From the NCBI GenBank assembly GCA_951230915.1, contig OX579638.1, positions 4,544,696 to 4,608,695 of the forward strand: DNA of 64,000 nucleotides, written 5' to 3'. Source of the stretch: Antitrichia curtipendula. Taxonomy: Eukaryota; Streptophyta; Bryopsida; Hypnales; Leucodontaceae. Both the position numbers and the translations under genes were made by a program. The notes under the pieces are model-generated. The model saw only the letters and a program-made list of their open reading frames with translations, did not search any database and was not told the DNA's origin. Shown in pieces: positions 1 through 12,320 of this stretch. The first letter of the stretch is position 1; the number at the start of each line of letters is the position of its first letter.

Positions 1-1110
1 AGCCGAGTAGTGATCAATAGGGTTTGGAGGGGATAGCATTTCTGTAATTTTTATACTGTGACTTCCTGGCATACCTTTCAACAACTTGTTGGCAACTGCT
101 GGCAATATATCTTCCAATGACAAGTATCGATGGAGTTTTCATGGGGTTAATTCCGATCCTTCTTAGTTGTAATTCCTGTCGAATCTGGGTGCACGTACTG
201 GGGTTAATTAGAAGCCATGAATTGGTCCCGGGGCTGCAGGATCGTTCAATCAGTCCAAAGTGTGGACGTGATCCTGTGGGATAAAGGAGCGAGCAATAGG
301 GTGTGTAGGAGATAGCATTGCAAGAGTGATAAATTTGTTTCGAAGTAAACCCTCTCGAAGAAAGGGAATGCTGACTACAATGGCATATGTTCCCGTTCAA
401 TTGAATCAATGGAGTTTTTATGCGGTTGCTTTCCTTCTTTGTTCTAATTTAATGTTGTTAAATTAATGTGCGTTTGTTTGGAAGCCAAGTTGCAATAGCG
501 GTCCCCGAGCTGCATGCAGGATCGTTCAATCCGTCCAAAGTGTGGACATGATCCTGTGGGGGGAGCGATCAATAGGGCTTGTTGGAGATAGATAGCAGTG
601 CTGCAATTTGTAATTGTCTAAACCCTGTCGCCAAGTCTACTCGCATTTGTTACCCTTCAATTGAATGGAGTTTCTCAGCTTATGCGGCTGATTTCCTCCT
701 TGGCTGTCATTGGAGTTGAATTCCAGCTGGTCGAGTTTGTACATTTAGAAGCCATGAAGCGGTGCGAAAGCTGCATGATCCTTCAATCCGTCCAAAGTGT
801 GGACATGATTCTGTGGAACGAGAGATCAATAAGATTTTCATGCGATAGCATTCTGTAATTGGAAATTTGCAAACTCTGTCGAATTATGAGAATGTAAGTT
901 CTCTTCTGGCATATGTTGTCCAGCTTCAAACAAATGGTAGCTTTTGTGTGGGTTCATTCTTATTTACAATTGTTGTTAAATATGGGGTACGCTGGTTTTA
1001 ATTTGAAGCCACGAATCGAAATGGTCCTGCTACATGGTTTGGTAGCCTTGACAAGACAGTTGGAGTACAAACGCATTCAAGAGCTGCGGTCGAGTATTGG
1101 AGCTGTTTAA
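1..1110. repeat. Tandem array of ~270-bp degenerate units
   Basis: At least three diverged units lie head to tail, with a fourth decaying after ~1,000. The shared landmark TCCAAAGTGTGGAC occurs at 254, 534 and 791, giving spacings of 280 and 257 bp. Each landmark is preceded by a GAAGCCA...CTGCA..GATC block and followed by GATCNTGTGG and a GATCAATA-like stretch. Short ORFs here overlap the repeats and show no protein similarity I recognise. The array probably continues left of the window. It could be a satellite edge or a duplicated regulatory block. Confidence 0.7.
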
Positions 1111-1439
1111 AGCACACCTAAATTGCGACAATTATCGAAATGTCGCACTCCAAAAGCTTGCACACAATGGATACATACTGGTTTTGAAATTGGACACTAA
1201 CATCAGAACTTGTGTTGTTTCATATTGTTTATTAAATAATAATTCTGACTATGCTTATAATCTTCGCATATAATTATTATGGTCCTCAAGCTAAGTATTT
1301 TGTGAATGCTCTTTTGATTTGCGAATACGAATAAACAAAATCGTACCAATCATCCTAATAATAAAGATGATAAGCATATTTATAATTATTGCAATTAAAT
1401 GTGGTTACTTTAAAGATGTAGTCATGTGAGAAAAGTCAT

Positions 1440-1955
1440 GTGATGTTAAAGGCATCTTCTATAGTCAAGGACAAATACCCCGCCAAATAAAATTCTAACG
1501 TTTCACTACTTTGTAATTAAATGAATGTGTATTCAAAAGTGTTTTGAGTAGATACAAAAAATCTCAAATTTAGACATTGGACAATGAAAATAAACCACTT
1601 CAAAGCACACTAAAAGGCAAAAATTATAGAGGTGTTGAAAAAACACACTTACCAATGCAAAATTTGGTCAATTGCACTCCAAAATGTTGTGATGTTGGCC
1701 AAATTTTGCATTAGTAAGTGTACATTTGCCAACACCTTTATAATTTTTTGTCTTTTAGTGTGGTTTTGAAGCAATTTATTTTCATAGTCCAGTGCCTAAA
1801 TTTGATATTTCTTATACCTATTTTTAAAGTATTTTTGAATTTTCTTTTAATGGTAGAAATTTCAAGTTCTAATTATAAAGCAATAAAAAAATTAGAGCTA
1901 TATTTGGTGGAATAGTTATTTGGACTCTTGAAGACGCACTAAAGTGATTTGTTGG
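1440..1955. repeat. Large imperfect inverted repeat (foldback element)
   Basis: Two arms of roughly 230 bp are reverse complements with scattered mismatches, around a loop of ~30 bp near 1,670-1,695. Matching pieces include ACCACTTCAAAGCACACTAA (left, ~1,593) with its inverse near 1,758, and the TCAAATTTAG/CTAAATTTGA pair at ~1,565/~1,795. Similarity weakens outward to ~1,440 and ~1,955. A foldback MITE, or a hairpin that could feed small-RNA production, are the likeliest explanations. The 65-codon ORF inside it is a by-product. Confidence 0.65.
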
Positions 1956-1959
1956 ATGT

Positions 1960-3690
1960 GAATTTATGAAGTAGAGTCAACAAGGATATAAGGTTAAATA
2001 AAATTTTAAAGTTGGATGGACAAGTGGATCAATCAAGGGTCAAAAGTCAAAAATTAAGTTAAAGATTACTACACTCAAAATTTTGAAGAAGTAGATCATA
2101 AGAACATTCCCACGGTGGGGCTCTAGGGGTAGTTGACACGAGAAGTGGGTGGACTCAGGCTGCAAGGCTTGCCCCACGGCAGGCACAAGGAGGGCCAAAA
2201 ACAAGATGGCTAAAGCCAAATTCCTTGAGTCCTTGCCAAATGGTGAATCTCCTACATGACTTGCTATGCAATTTGACTATCCCTTTTACCTAGACTTTGA
2301 GGTACCAATCCAACTAGCCATCAAATATGCTGAAATTTTTTTCTACTATAGTAAAAAAATTTATTGCAATAAAACAAATTGAAAAAAATTATTTTCTACT
2401 GCAATAAAGTTTCTTTTATTTGTGTAAAGAAATTGAAGGAAAAACATTTTCAATTGAACGTGAGATCCAAGGGAGAAAAGAAGCTCCTTATAATCACATG
2501 GAGTAGAACAACCTATGTAGGATATAGCTCAAGCTCTCTCTTTTAAGTGGATAGTCACTCTATAGGTAACAAATGCATTAACATGTGATAATTTAAATGT
2601 ACTTGTACATGTGGCATCTAGTGATAGGACAACTTTCTTTAATTCCCAAACTCCAAGCCAATCCAAGCCCAACCCGAGCAATATTAAATCCTACTAATTC
2701 TACATTAGAGGAAAATTGAGGTCTCAACATGTCCAACTCAAAAATGGCTAATATCTAGAGAAGTACAATTGAAAATTCAAATTTGATGCCACATAGGTTT
2801 GCACAACATGGAACCTAAAGTGATGACAACGGATTTTGGAGGCATTGCTTCTAGTAGCAGCAAGTCATTGAAAAACAATATTAAATGATGGCATCATTTT
2901 CTTGATCCTTAGATTAATAAAATAAACATTATTGCCCTCAGAATAGACTATTCAATTCAACATATTTATTGCTTGAAGTGGCAAGGTACCAACATCAACC
3001 TTTGTTTGTACATGATAAGGATACATGGCCGTTGCCACATAAGTTGGGCTTGAATGAATTGTTGACACCTTGACGGATACCACTAACATACCATTAGGCC
3101 ATTTCTTTGATAGAAACATCCAACAATGACCCTTGAAATGGAATTTTGCCTATTATACAAACCAAACAATTAATTTATTGACAAAAAATACTAGGCATGT
3201 TAAGACATGAATTCTCTTCTAATGATTTATATTATTCCACAAGGATTTTTCTTCATCCTACTACTCTTATTGCATATAATATAAAGAGTTTCTCTATTCA
3301 ATTGAAAACTCAAAGGAAGTTGGAGATGTTTTTGAAGGAATGTGAGATGGTTGTTGGATTCCATTCTCTCAATTAATTGAAACTATTTTTGGAGTTTCAA
3401 TTTCTAAACTAAAAAACTACCTCACATTACATACCCCACTTAGTGTCCCTTCTTGGCGTGTCCTCCATGGGGTACATGGGAAGCAGTATGGCCCTGGTCT
3501 CTAATTCTACACACCAAACAAGCATTTGGCGCCCTGTCTGGCGAGTCAGTTGTAGAGATGCTCTAAGGTTATATTGCTTGAATCTTATTCATTAATTTAG
3601 GTTGTTTGTTTTGTTTGATATGTTGAGGTCTAAAAAACCATGAGGCATCTAGTAGCAATCTTGGTAATGTTGAAAAGTTCCTTGCAAAGA
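1960..3690. other. AT-rich intergenic DNA, no gene seen
   Basis: No ORF with recognisable similarity, splice-framed exon series, RNA gene or terminal inverted repeat was found here. It contains short A/T-rich low-complexity runs only. Confidence 0.5.
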
Positions 3691-3695
3691 AGGGG

Positions 3696-3850
3696 GCATG
3701 GACTTTGTTTCATGGCGTTTGGATGTATGGTGTGAAAGTTATCGAATTTCAAAGTTTTTTTAAATTCAAAAATTGATTTAAATTATCTTTTAGTTTGAAA
3801 AATCACAACTTTCTTATTGCATGTCCAAACGCCACAAAACAAAGCCCTTG
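3696..3850. mobile_element. Small foldback MITE (~155 bp)
   Basis: The left end (GACTTTGTTTCATGGCGTTT from 3,701) is the near-reverse complement of the right end (AAACGCCACAAAACAAAGCC, to ~3,848). The arms are ~55 bp with an AT-rich centre. Size, hairpin form and lack of coding sequence fit a MITE. No convincing target duplication could be assigned, so the superfamily is open. Confidence 0.6.
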
Positions 3851-4029
3851 CGTTCTTTTGCGTATAAAGCTTTTTATTTGTATTGAGAATGCAACCTCTC
3901 ACATTATAGTGTAAAAATTATTGAATTTGAAAATTAAAAAATTATTTTTACTTTTATTCTGGTGTTACTTGCAAATGGTTCTAATACATGAAATAAAAAT
4001 TGGATTGTACCTCATCTACGATATTTGGC

Positions 4030-4320
4030 ACTTGACAATGAAAAGGACCCTTCTAGATACTATCTACCGTATCATTGGATATCCTAAAAGGATTCTATAA
4101 GTGGTTCGTGAACTTGATAAAGAGATGCTTCCTTTTCAAATTGAGTTTCAAACTTTCCGTATAGATTGGGACCCCAAGCATCTCCACGTCGTATATCCTG
4201 AAAGGACTTTAGGAGTGGTTCATGAACTTGATAAGGAATGCTTTATTTTCAAATTAGGTTTCAAACTTTCAATATTGATTAGGACCCAAAGGATCTTCAT
4301 GTTGGATATCCATCTTTTCT
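4030..4320. repeat. Imperfect ~115-bp tandem duplication
   Basis: Two adjacent units match closely. Each has TATCCT(A/G)AAAGGA, then AGTGGTTC(G/A)TGAACTTGAT, then TTTCAAATT and TTTCAAACTTTC, starting near 4,078 and 4,194. A weaker partial unit precedes them. The 80-codon ORF across them is internally repetitive for this reason. No family match was seen. Confidence 0.6.
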
Positions 4321-4982
4321 GCATATATCTTAATAGAAAATGATCCCATTATACAATGTTTTGTCTAAATGAATGGTAGTATTTTAACTAAGGCTTTGTT
4401 GCTCTCTAGCACCCGCTACTAATGATGCTCAAATGAAGGTTTTGAGGCCCCATTTAGGGTTTGGGAGACCTTGGTGATGGAAATTTTCAAACAAATATTG
4501 AAGTGCAAAAACATTAGATATTCATTGGCTATTAATTTGAAATTCTACTTAAAATTTTGAGAATTTTCTAAAAAATTGGCTGAATTCTTTTTTAAATTAA
4601 TTGCAACCATAGAGTGTTGATTTTCTAATTTTAGAATGATACAATCAAAATATATGCACCATGATGTTTGAAATTATAATATAAATCTAGAGAAATTTAA
4701 AAAAAAAATTGAACATCAATTGCATTTGATTTGAATTGTTTTACTTTTTTTTTAATTCACAATGATTCTAAATTTTTCCAAAATAGTGTGAAGCTTTTAC
4801 AAATAATAGAAGATACATAATTACATCTCTAAAATATAAATACAAAAAATTACATTTGTAGATATTGCCTTACAAAAGGAAGCTTGAAAAACAATTATAG
4901 GTTTGGCCTCTGAGGGTTAAAAGTTTCTTTAGTTGACATGGCACCTATGAACTCATTATGCTAGACTTTGGAGGTGTATGTT

Positions 4983-5560
4983 GACCACAGTCAACATTGA
5001 ATTCTATATTTGTCAATACAAAACCCCAAAGATCCAAATTCTATGAATGGCAAAATAAACTCTTTCAACTCTTATATTTTTTTAAATTCTAATTCTAATA
5101 CAATTTTTTTGTATCCTTTGTTTTAGAAATTTATCATACCCTAAATGTTTCTATTGTTTCCTTCAAATTATTTTTGACTCCCTCAATTGAGGAGACATTG
5201 AATTTTCTATTGATTTGAACCCATGTTTGCAAAATGAAACTCTTAAACTTTCAAATTGTTTCTTTTTGAATCCCAATTTTTTTAGCCTTGGTTTTATAGA
5301 TTAATTGACCCCTAAGAGTTTTCATTGTTTTTTCAAAATATTTAAAACACCCTCAACTGAAAAGACACTATGAGCTTCAACTTTAGTCTTGTGACTTGAA
5401 ACTTCCATTATTTCCATTCTACCATTTTTGTCCTTGCTTCATTTCATTTTAGTTGTGTCGAGCCTCAAAGATACTCCATGGTTGCAAAGTAAATCCTACA
5501 TATGTCAATATATAAACTCTAAAAGTCACTCCAAAAATAAGACCTAAAAATCATCACTAG
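4983..5560. repeat. Degenerate ~170-bp tandem repeats
   Basis: The order (CCCTAA...TTT.ATTGTTT..TTCAAA, then CCCTCAA.TGA..AGACA) occurs at 5,142-5,204 and again at 5,309-5,373. Flanking pieces with GCAAA..AAA..CT near 5,050, 5,228 and 5,483 suggest three old units. This is low-information AT-rich sequence, so unit borders are approximate. Confidence 0.4.
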
Positions 5561-5580
5561 AATTAAAATTAAAACTTTAA

Positions 5581-6387
5581 CCCCTACAGTCCAGAGGCTC
5601 TTTCCTTCAAAAAATACTCTAAATTTCCATTTCTATAGCAAAGAGCAAAAGAAATTCATAAATATTTGTGTTTAAAGTGAAGGAAACAAATTTTTTTGCA
5701 CCTTGCTCAACTACATTTTTTAAATAATTTTTGCTCTAATGATTTTGAATTTCTAAATTTATATGATAAAAATTTAAGTTGAGAGTCTAGGAAAACAAAT
5801 TTAAAAAAAAATAATCATAGTTTTCACTCATTAAAAATTATTAAGTAGAAGTAGGTTTCAAGATTGAAGGAAAATCTAAAGTGTTAATAGTTCTAAGATG
5901 GAATTGAAATACACTAAATACAATATTGAGATTTTTCTATCAAGATATCTTAACCTTGTGAAATTAATTTTTTTGAAAAATTATAAAAATTGAGGTCATA
6001 AATGAATCCTATATGTTATTTTTTCAAGAAGATGCTATGATTGCCCAAAAAACAAGATTGTTTATAGCTTTCATATAGAAAATCCAAATAGAATAAATCA
6101 AAGCTTTCCATATACATAAAAATATAATCTATACAAAAAATTTAATTAAATTTTTTATTTTAAGTTTTTCTAAAGATTTTTTTCTACCCACCGAACTAAA
6201 AAAAGAACTTTTTGTAGTATAACTTTTGCTCCCGGGCTTTGATTGAAATAAAATTATAGTTTCAGAAAGCTAATGTATTTTTCTATCTTCACATATAAAA
6301 TTCATAAAATCACAAAAAATTATTGAGACTACAGGAGCCTACCCAAAATCCATTTTGTCCCCCAAGGAGACAATGAAACTTTAGGGG
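5581..6387. mobile_element. TTAA-flanked non-autonomous element, family R1 (copy 1)
   Basis: The 807-bp segment begins CCCCTA and ends TAGGGG, with TTAA immediately outside both ends (5,577-5,580 and 6,388-6,391). A homologous segment in the same orientation lies at 48,049-48,967, and a partial one at ~41,340-41,924. They share ordered blocks: AGATGGAATTGAAA, AATAGAATRAATCAAAGCTTTCCAT and CTACCCAAAA near the right end. TTAA target choice with CCC/GGG ends is typical of piggyBac; Kolobok elements also use TTAA. No transposase is present. Superfamily assignment is inference. Confidence 0.5.
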
Positions 6388-6399
6388 TTAATTAATTGT

Positions 6400-8690
6400 T
6401 ACCCTTTGTAGCAAAATTAGAATGTAAGCTAGCTAGATTCTTTGATGTATCGCCATAGCCCCAACTATATGAAATGGTTGTTTTCAAATTGAAATATAAT
6501 AATTTTTTATTTATTAAACAATTAAAAATGCATGTGACTGAAGTAGATAAACATCACAAAATAAAGATTTTGCAACAAAACACACAATAATTTTACCTTT
6601 GAAATTCTCAAGCAAATTTGTGCCAAAGGAATCCAAAAAAAAATTTGTATAGGGTAAGGCATACTGTGAGGGGCTTATGGAAATAATGAGCCCTTCCATA
6701 AGGATGGAGTCTAAAATACAAACACCCAAAGGATTCCTTATTTCTATAATAGCAACTGTACCACTTCAACTTCCTCAAGCTTGTTGCTTACAAAGCAAAT
6801 CAAACGCTTCATCCCTGAGCAACACCTTATAAAATTTATATAGTCAAACTAGTCAAAGGATTTGAGTCATTGCTTGAACTCTCACATGGTCTCAAAAGAC
6901 CTCAACAATGACGTGGGCAGAGCACCTTTTTGCTACAATTGAGGTCACATTTGACTTGGAATTTGTTGTGGGGTCACATTTGACTTGGAATTTGTTGTGG
7001 AGATGCTCTGAGACCTTCATGAGTATGACTTACGTGTCATAAAGACATAGACCTCATGTTTGTATATGGACAAAAAAGTGCCTAAAGGATCCTTCTATGT
7101 AAGATCCCTACTTATCCAAATAAGGCAAATTAGAGATATAAGGCACCTTAATTTTGAGACTCTTGAGGTCAAAGTCTTTATGTATACATATTGAAAATTA
7201 TAATCAAGTTTCATTTGGGGATTCACTCTTTTTGAGTGATTTTCAAACAACAAGAGCAATCAACATTTGAGAGCTTTTAATTTTTACAATCTTGTGGTCT
7301 TTTGCGGAATGGACTTATAACTAGAGCTTAAGAGTTCAACCTTATTTTTCTAGTTCACCTTGATTTAAAAGCTTAAATTTTTTAGTTGAGAATTTAAAAT
7401 CAAAGGAACATCTTAAATTCCTAATTTTTAAAACTCAAAACATTTAAATATCACATTTGTGAACCTCATCATGATTTTAATTTCTATCATGACAATTCTC
7501 CTTTAACACAGATTTATTTTTTGTCACAACTAATAATTTGTTGGACTATTAGGTAGTTTACGGAAGAGCAAAGTTTTCAAAAAATTATATGAAAAATTAC
7601 ATGAAATATTATATGCTATTTGAATTATAAAAATAATATATCTAAAAACATTCAAGACTATAAATTTTTTCTCAAAAAGTCATCTACAAAAATAGCTTGT
7701 TAAAAAATTTCAAAAAAATGAATATATTGATGTTTTAAAAAAGTAGCATAAACATTCAAAAAATTAAAAATTAAAAACAATTGATTTATTCATTTTGAAG
7801 GGACTTCCAATTGATTTATTATATCATTATCCAAAAAATAAAACCTTTGATTTAAAGCTAATACAAAGAAAGTGCACTTTGAATATATATGAGCAAGATA
7901 AAGATCAGTTACCATTATTGCATAAGTACTCTTTGCCGATTTGTATAACCCTAGAGTTTTAGAAGATGAACTCTCATTCCAAATAATAGGGTTCAATTTG
8001 CTTTTTAGTCTAAAAATTGTACTACCCACTATCCTAATGGAAATATAACTCCTAATTGAGGAATATTTCCAAATAACAAAATATTTTTGAAAGTATGAAA
8101 TTTTTATTTAAGGTGTATAATAGTCATATATACTTTGTGAATTTTGAAGTATAATCTTAGTTATAATGCTATATTATGGTCCAAAATCATTGCCCTTAAA
8201 TACTTGTGATAGAAAATAGTAAATGTCTTTATATATTGAAATCACCCTCGAGAGTCACTTATTATTTTTCAGGATATTGAAGGCTAAATTGGACAATGAA
8301 ATCTATGGATCTAACTACAAGCCTATAGAAAATGACACGTACCTCGAAAATGTGAATCTTCTTGTAAGGTTCATATAAGTCATCACATTTTCAAGATTCA
8401 TCATATCAATGAAAATGTTGTGAATCCCAAAAACTATTTAGTAAGCTACAAAGTAACAAAAATATAATTATGCACAATCTTTTAGAATTGGAAGCTTCAA
8501 GCAAATTCTTAGAGGGTCCCATTAATAAGAAGAATGGAAAAAATAGAAAATGAGTAAAAAAAAAAAAGATTGTCTCTAGTTCAAATGATGAGTGAAAAGA
8601 TGAAAAGCTCATTTGAAATAAGTTAGGGATTGAAGAGACACCATAACTTATGGTTGTTCTCTCCTCTTTTAAGGTTCTTTCAAGGTTTTT
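6400..8690. other. AT-rich intergenic DNA with one perfect 29-bp duplication
   Basis: No gene was recognised. A perfect head-to-tail duplication of 29 bp (starting GGTCACATTTGACTTGG) occupies 6,943-6,971 and 6,972-7,000. Short ORFs on either strand have AT-driven composition and no recognisable motifs. Confidence 0.5.
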
Positions 8691-9065
8691 GTAGACATGA
8701 AAAATACACCTATTGATCCAAAAATCAAGATCATTTTTGGTTCACTACCTTGGATAAAACCAACAAACTTTCAGTCTCTTCTCCAACTAATTACCATTGC
8801 TTCTTGCTTGATAACGCTTCATGTCCTCGTCCTGGATATTCCGGGACTCCTTGTCGATTCTGTTGCGAGAGTGGACATTCAACTGACATGGGCTCAAATC
8901 ACATTCGGTGCTAACCTCTCTCACAAAATTGGAGAATCAATCAATCTAAGTCTTGTGGATACCAAAGGAGTTTGATGTGGCAAAATCATCTTCTGTTGCC
9001 CTAACATTTAGAAGCTTCAAATGATTGTCAACTTCGGAGAGGGGAGATCGTTGACTTCTGTAAAT

Positions 9066-9165
9066 TAATTAGGTTTGTGGAAATTTATGTTCTAGAAATC
9101 AGGGTTCTCAAGCTGTTCGACATGAATTAATTAGGTTTGGGAAATCAGGGTTCTAAAGCTGTTAT
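9066..9165. repeat. Short direct duplication upstream of the enkurin gene
   Basis: AATTAATTAGGTTTG...GAAATCAGGGTTCT followed by AAGCTGTT occurs twice (~9,066-9,115 and ~9,124-9,161). The second copy lacks ~15 bp. It lies ~200-300 bp before the enkurin start codon and so may fall in its promoter or 5' leader. Function is unknown. Confidence 0.5.
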
Positions 9166-9361
9166 GCAGACACCATAGAATTTGCACTGACCCAAAAGAA
9201 TGACAAACCTTGTGTCTATGCTTGTGAATGGATCATGTTCACAGACCTGGGGTTGCAAAACTATTGCTTTGCGCACGGCCTACGGTATTTCACATTCCTG
9301 AGGTGAAATTCCGTACGAAACTCCAATTTCATCGAGCGTAATTATTTTGTTGTCAGTGAAG

Positions 9362-12038
9362 ATGTGGAACTCTCACGAGAGTGTGTACAACATAATCAAG
9401 CCCCCGGAGGCATTCAAGCCAAGGACTCCCCCTCCCACTGCCAAAGAGCTTGTAAGATGAAAACTTTGTTTACTTTGCATTTTATTCCTTCAATGCCTGC
9501 TGTTGTATTTGTTACATACTGTGTTTGGCTTGAATGTATCAATATGGAGTAGAGTGACTCCTGTTACATAATTTAGTTATATTTCTGCATGATGGGTGGG
9601 TGCAGCGGGACCGCAGAGTGGCAAAAATCACCTTGAAATTGAAGTTGCAAATGAAGCAGAAGAGGGCGGCCACCTTTGGACGCCCTGTGGGATCCTTCAG
9701 GCCTTGCACTAGAAATTACTTGAAGAAACACTCCAAGGAGCCCATCATTGTCTACGGTATACTCATCTAAGGCCTTTGAGTCTTGCTTTAGTCAAACCTA
9801 AATATTGTCCATCTTCAAGCCAAGGTTTCTAAAGCTAAAAAATTAAAAAAATGGACAGAGCAACAAAGATGCACCAAACTTGTGAAGCGAAAACCTGATG
9901 TTCCAAGAGATCAACCGGTAAACTTGTCATGCGATTCAAATTTATTTGTGATTTGCTTTACGAAGTTGCCCTAAATAGTGATGGCTTGAGTATAATCACT
10001 ATGACTGTAACAACCTTGGCAACCTTAGTTTAATCACTGTAACTATAGCCACCGTAGGACTCCATGATTCATTGAGAAGATACACTTTTATGATGTAGTC
10101 AAAAAATTCACATATAGATTTTTTTTGAGAAATTTCTAAATGGTTTCTAATGTGAATACATAATTATATAGGTTTATGGAAGGGTCAAGATCTTGGACTT
10201 TATCAAGATGAATGCAGAGCAAATGATACATTCTAGTAAGCACTCCTTTGCTTTATAGAACTATCTCTTCAAATTCTTTTCAAGTAGGCGAGGTCAATGA
10301 TTTTGATGAATTGAGGGGTCAAATATCTTCAACTTCTAGTAAGTACTTAGACATATTTGATAGTGATGAAAAGGGAGGTCTCTCTCTATCATAGGTAGCC
10401 CAAGGTGTCTATGTATCATTGATTGATTTTTCTTTATAAATAATATTGTTAAAACATCTTTACTTTATTTAAAACCTTTGTTCAAGTAGTCTACAAAATG
10501 GAAGGATTGAAAATAGATAACAAGCAAGACACTCTTCATAGATTTCATTTTTTTATCACTTACTTGTATTAATTTGGATTGAGATTGATAGAACCAAATA
10601 AAGAAAAATGTCCAAAGACAATGAGGAGATACCTAATGAAGAAGACCTATGGGAAGCTTCCAACATACTTGACCAACCGAATGAGGCAAGCAACCGAACA
10701 AAAGAAAAAGGATAGTCCTGAGGAACAAAGCAAATGCAAACATGATGGCACTCGCAAGTATAGACATCTATCCCTCAAAATAATTGGTGGTTTGATTACA
10801 ACTATGAATATATTTTTTGGTGGTTTAATTCTTAAATGTTTGAAGAAACTAGGATCTTTGGATTAAATACTACAATTTTTGGAAAAAAATTACATAGCAA
10901 GTAATATAAGTAAAGATAGATTTTTTTTATTCTGATTTTAGTTCTAATTTCAAGGCAACCATTTCATTCTATTGAAAAAAGGATATAATCCATTGTTAAT
11001 TTTTTTGGTCACCTTGAGTCTTTGATAAAATAAAATCACAGATTGAAGACTCAGTGAAACAATTTGATATTAAAGATACCTTTATAGTTAACACTATCTT
11101 ATATTGGTAATTAAACTACCAAAAAAATGTTAGGAAACTACGTATTTATAGTATTAACTAGTGATAAGATTCATAAATATTTTATTTACTAAAACAAGGT
11201 TAGGATGCTACTTTGAATGACTTTACAAATAAATATACTATTTGTGATAACCTTGTCTCAAGCTTTCTCATTCTTGTAAGTTTATCATGTTCTTTTTTAG
11301 ATATTGGGTTTAACAAACTTCTACATAAAGTGCAGATTGGATGAAAAAGAGAGGATAACAATGATTAATAACTTGAAGCTGAAATGGGCGGATACTAATC
11401 GACAATATCAACAACAATCTGTTGTTCTTGATATGATATCTAAGATTAGACGCAAAGAAAGGTTTGATCATATTGAAGTCCAAAATATTTTTATTGTTTT
11501 CAAATCATAATATTCTATATCTTGGAATTTTTTTCCATTGTATCTTCTATAACATCTCTATCACTAAAGGATAGAAGACATTTCTTTGAGATTAAGAATA
11601 AATGTTATGAATTCACGTATGAATTAAAATATTCATAGACACTTCACTAGTTGGGTCCATATTTTTATAGGAAGAAAAGAGACTCTTCTAGCAATGTTAT
11701 TATAAACTTCACTATCTATAGAAAAAGAACTTCAAAAAATCATCATAATTGCAAATAAAAAAATGTTAGAACTACAATTGTTCTACTAACTGCACTACAT
11801 AGACACAAGAAACAAGAGTTTCTTTTGCATCTATATATTTTTATTAGCAAAGCATGTTACAACAAAACATAAGGTATACCAATAGTAATAATTATTAATG
11901 AATTTTGTTGAATGCAGTTATGAGGCAAACCTTGCTCAATTGGAGCGAGATGTCTTCCTTTTGTCACGAAAGGTTATCTTGGTGTCTGATACGGCGCCTC
12001 CTAAAGTTGAGAAAGAAGTTCCATTGAAGCAACATTAA
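9362..12038 (+). CDS. ENKUR: Enkurin-domain protein (axonemal microtubule-inner protein, FAP106-like)
   Basis: Seven exons give an uninterrupted 271-residue protein: 9362-9451, 9606-9756, 9820-9917, 10172-10235, 10592-10757, 11336-11461 and 11918-12038 (TAA). All introns are GT/AG and phases agree throughout. Residues 1-30 carry the N-terminal enkurin signature ESVYNII with a Pro-rich tail. Residues ~66-76 contain NYLKKHSKEP and ~103-113 KPDVPRDQP. The C-terminal enkurin domain (~140-260) includes YGKLPTYL, LDEKERITMINNLKLKW and YEANLAQLERD. Animal enkurin is ~256 residues, so this is full length. Enkurin/FAP106 lies inside ciliary doublet microtubules and binds signalling partners in animal sperm. 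In plants it is expected only where sperm are flagellated. Exon 4 is the least conserved part and its borders are the least certain. I see no frameshift or stop, so the gene looks functional. Confidence 0.88.
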
Positions 12039-12175
12039 AATGTTTTTAAGCCTCTAAATGACCCAAAAGCCATAATTATAACTCCTAGTTTCTTTGAGTA
12101 ATATTGAGTAGATCATACGGGTAATCCTTATTGTTCAATTGTATTTGTTTATTTACCAATCCATGTATGGTGTAT

Positions 12176-12320
12176 TTAACTACTTCTAGATTATTCAATG
12201 AATTACGGACTAAGCACAATCTATACAAACATTGGGAGATCCTCCAATGCTTGTATAGATCTCCCAATGTTTTGGATTGATCCCTCGATGAAAATTTAGA
12301 TTCTCTCAATGATGTAGATA
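12176..12320. mobile_element. Left part of a TTAA-flanked MITE, cut by the CACTA element
   Basis: TTAA at 12,176-12,179 followed by CTACTTCTAGA matches the left end of the element at 49,166-49,377. The following text (AGCACAATCTATACAAACATTGGGAGATC...TGTATAGATC) parallels 49,205-49,265. The copy stops where the CACTA terminus begins at 12,321. It lies just downstream of the enkurin stop codon, probably in or near the 3' UTR. Confidence 0.4.

Noticed and set aside
8697..8975. 92-codon plus-strand ORF upstream of enkurin
   Set aside because: No domain, no splice link to the enkurin exons, and enkurin already has a good N-terminal start at 9,362.
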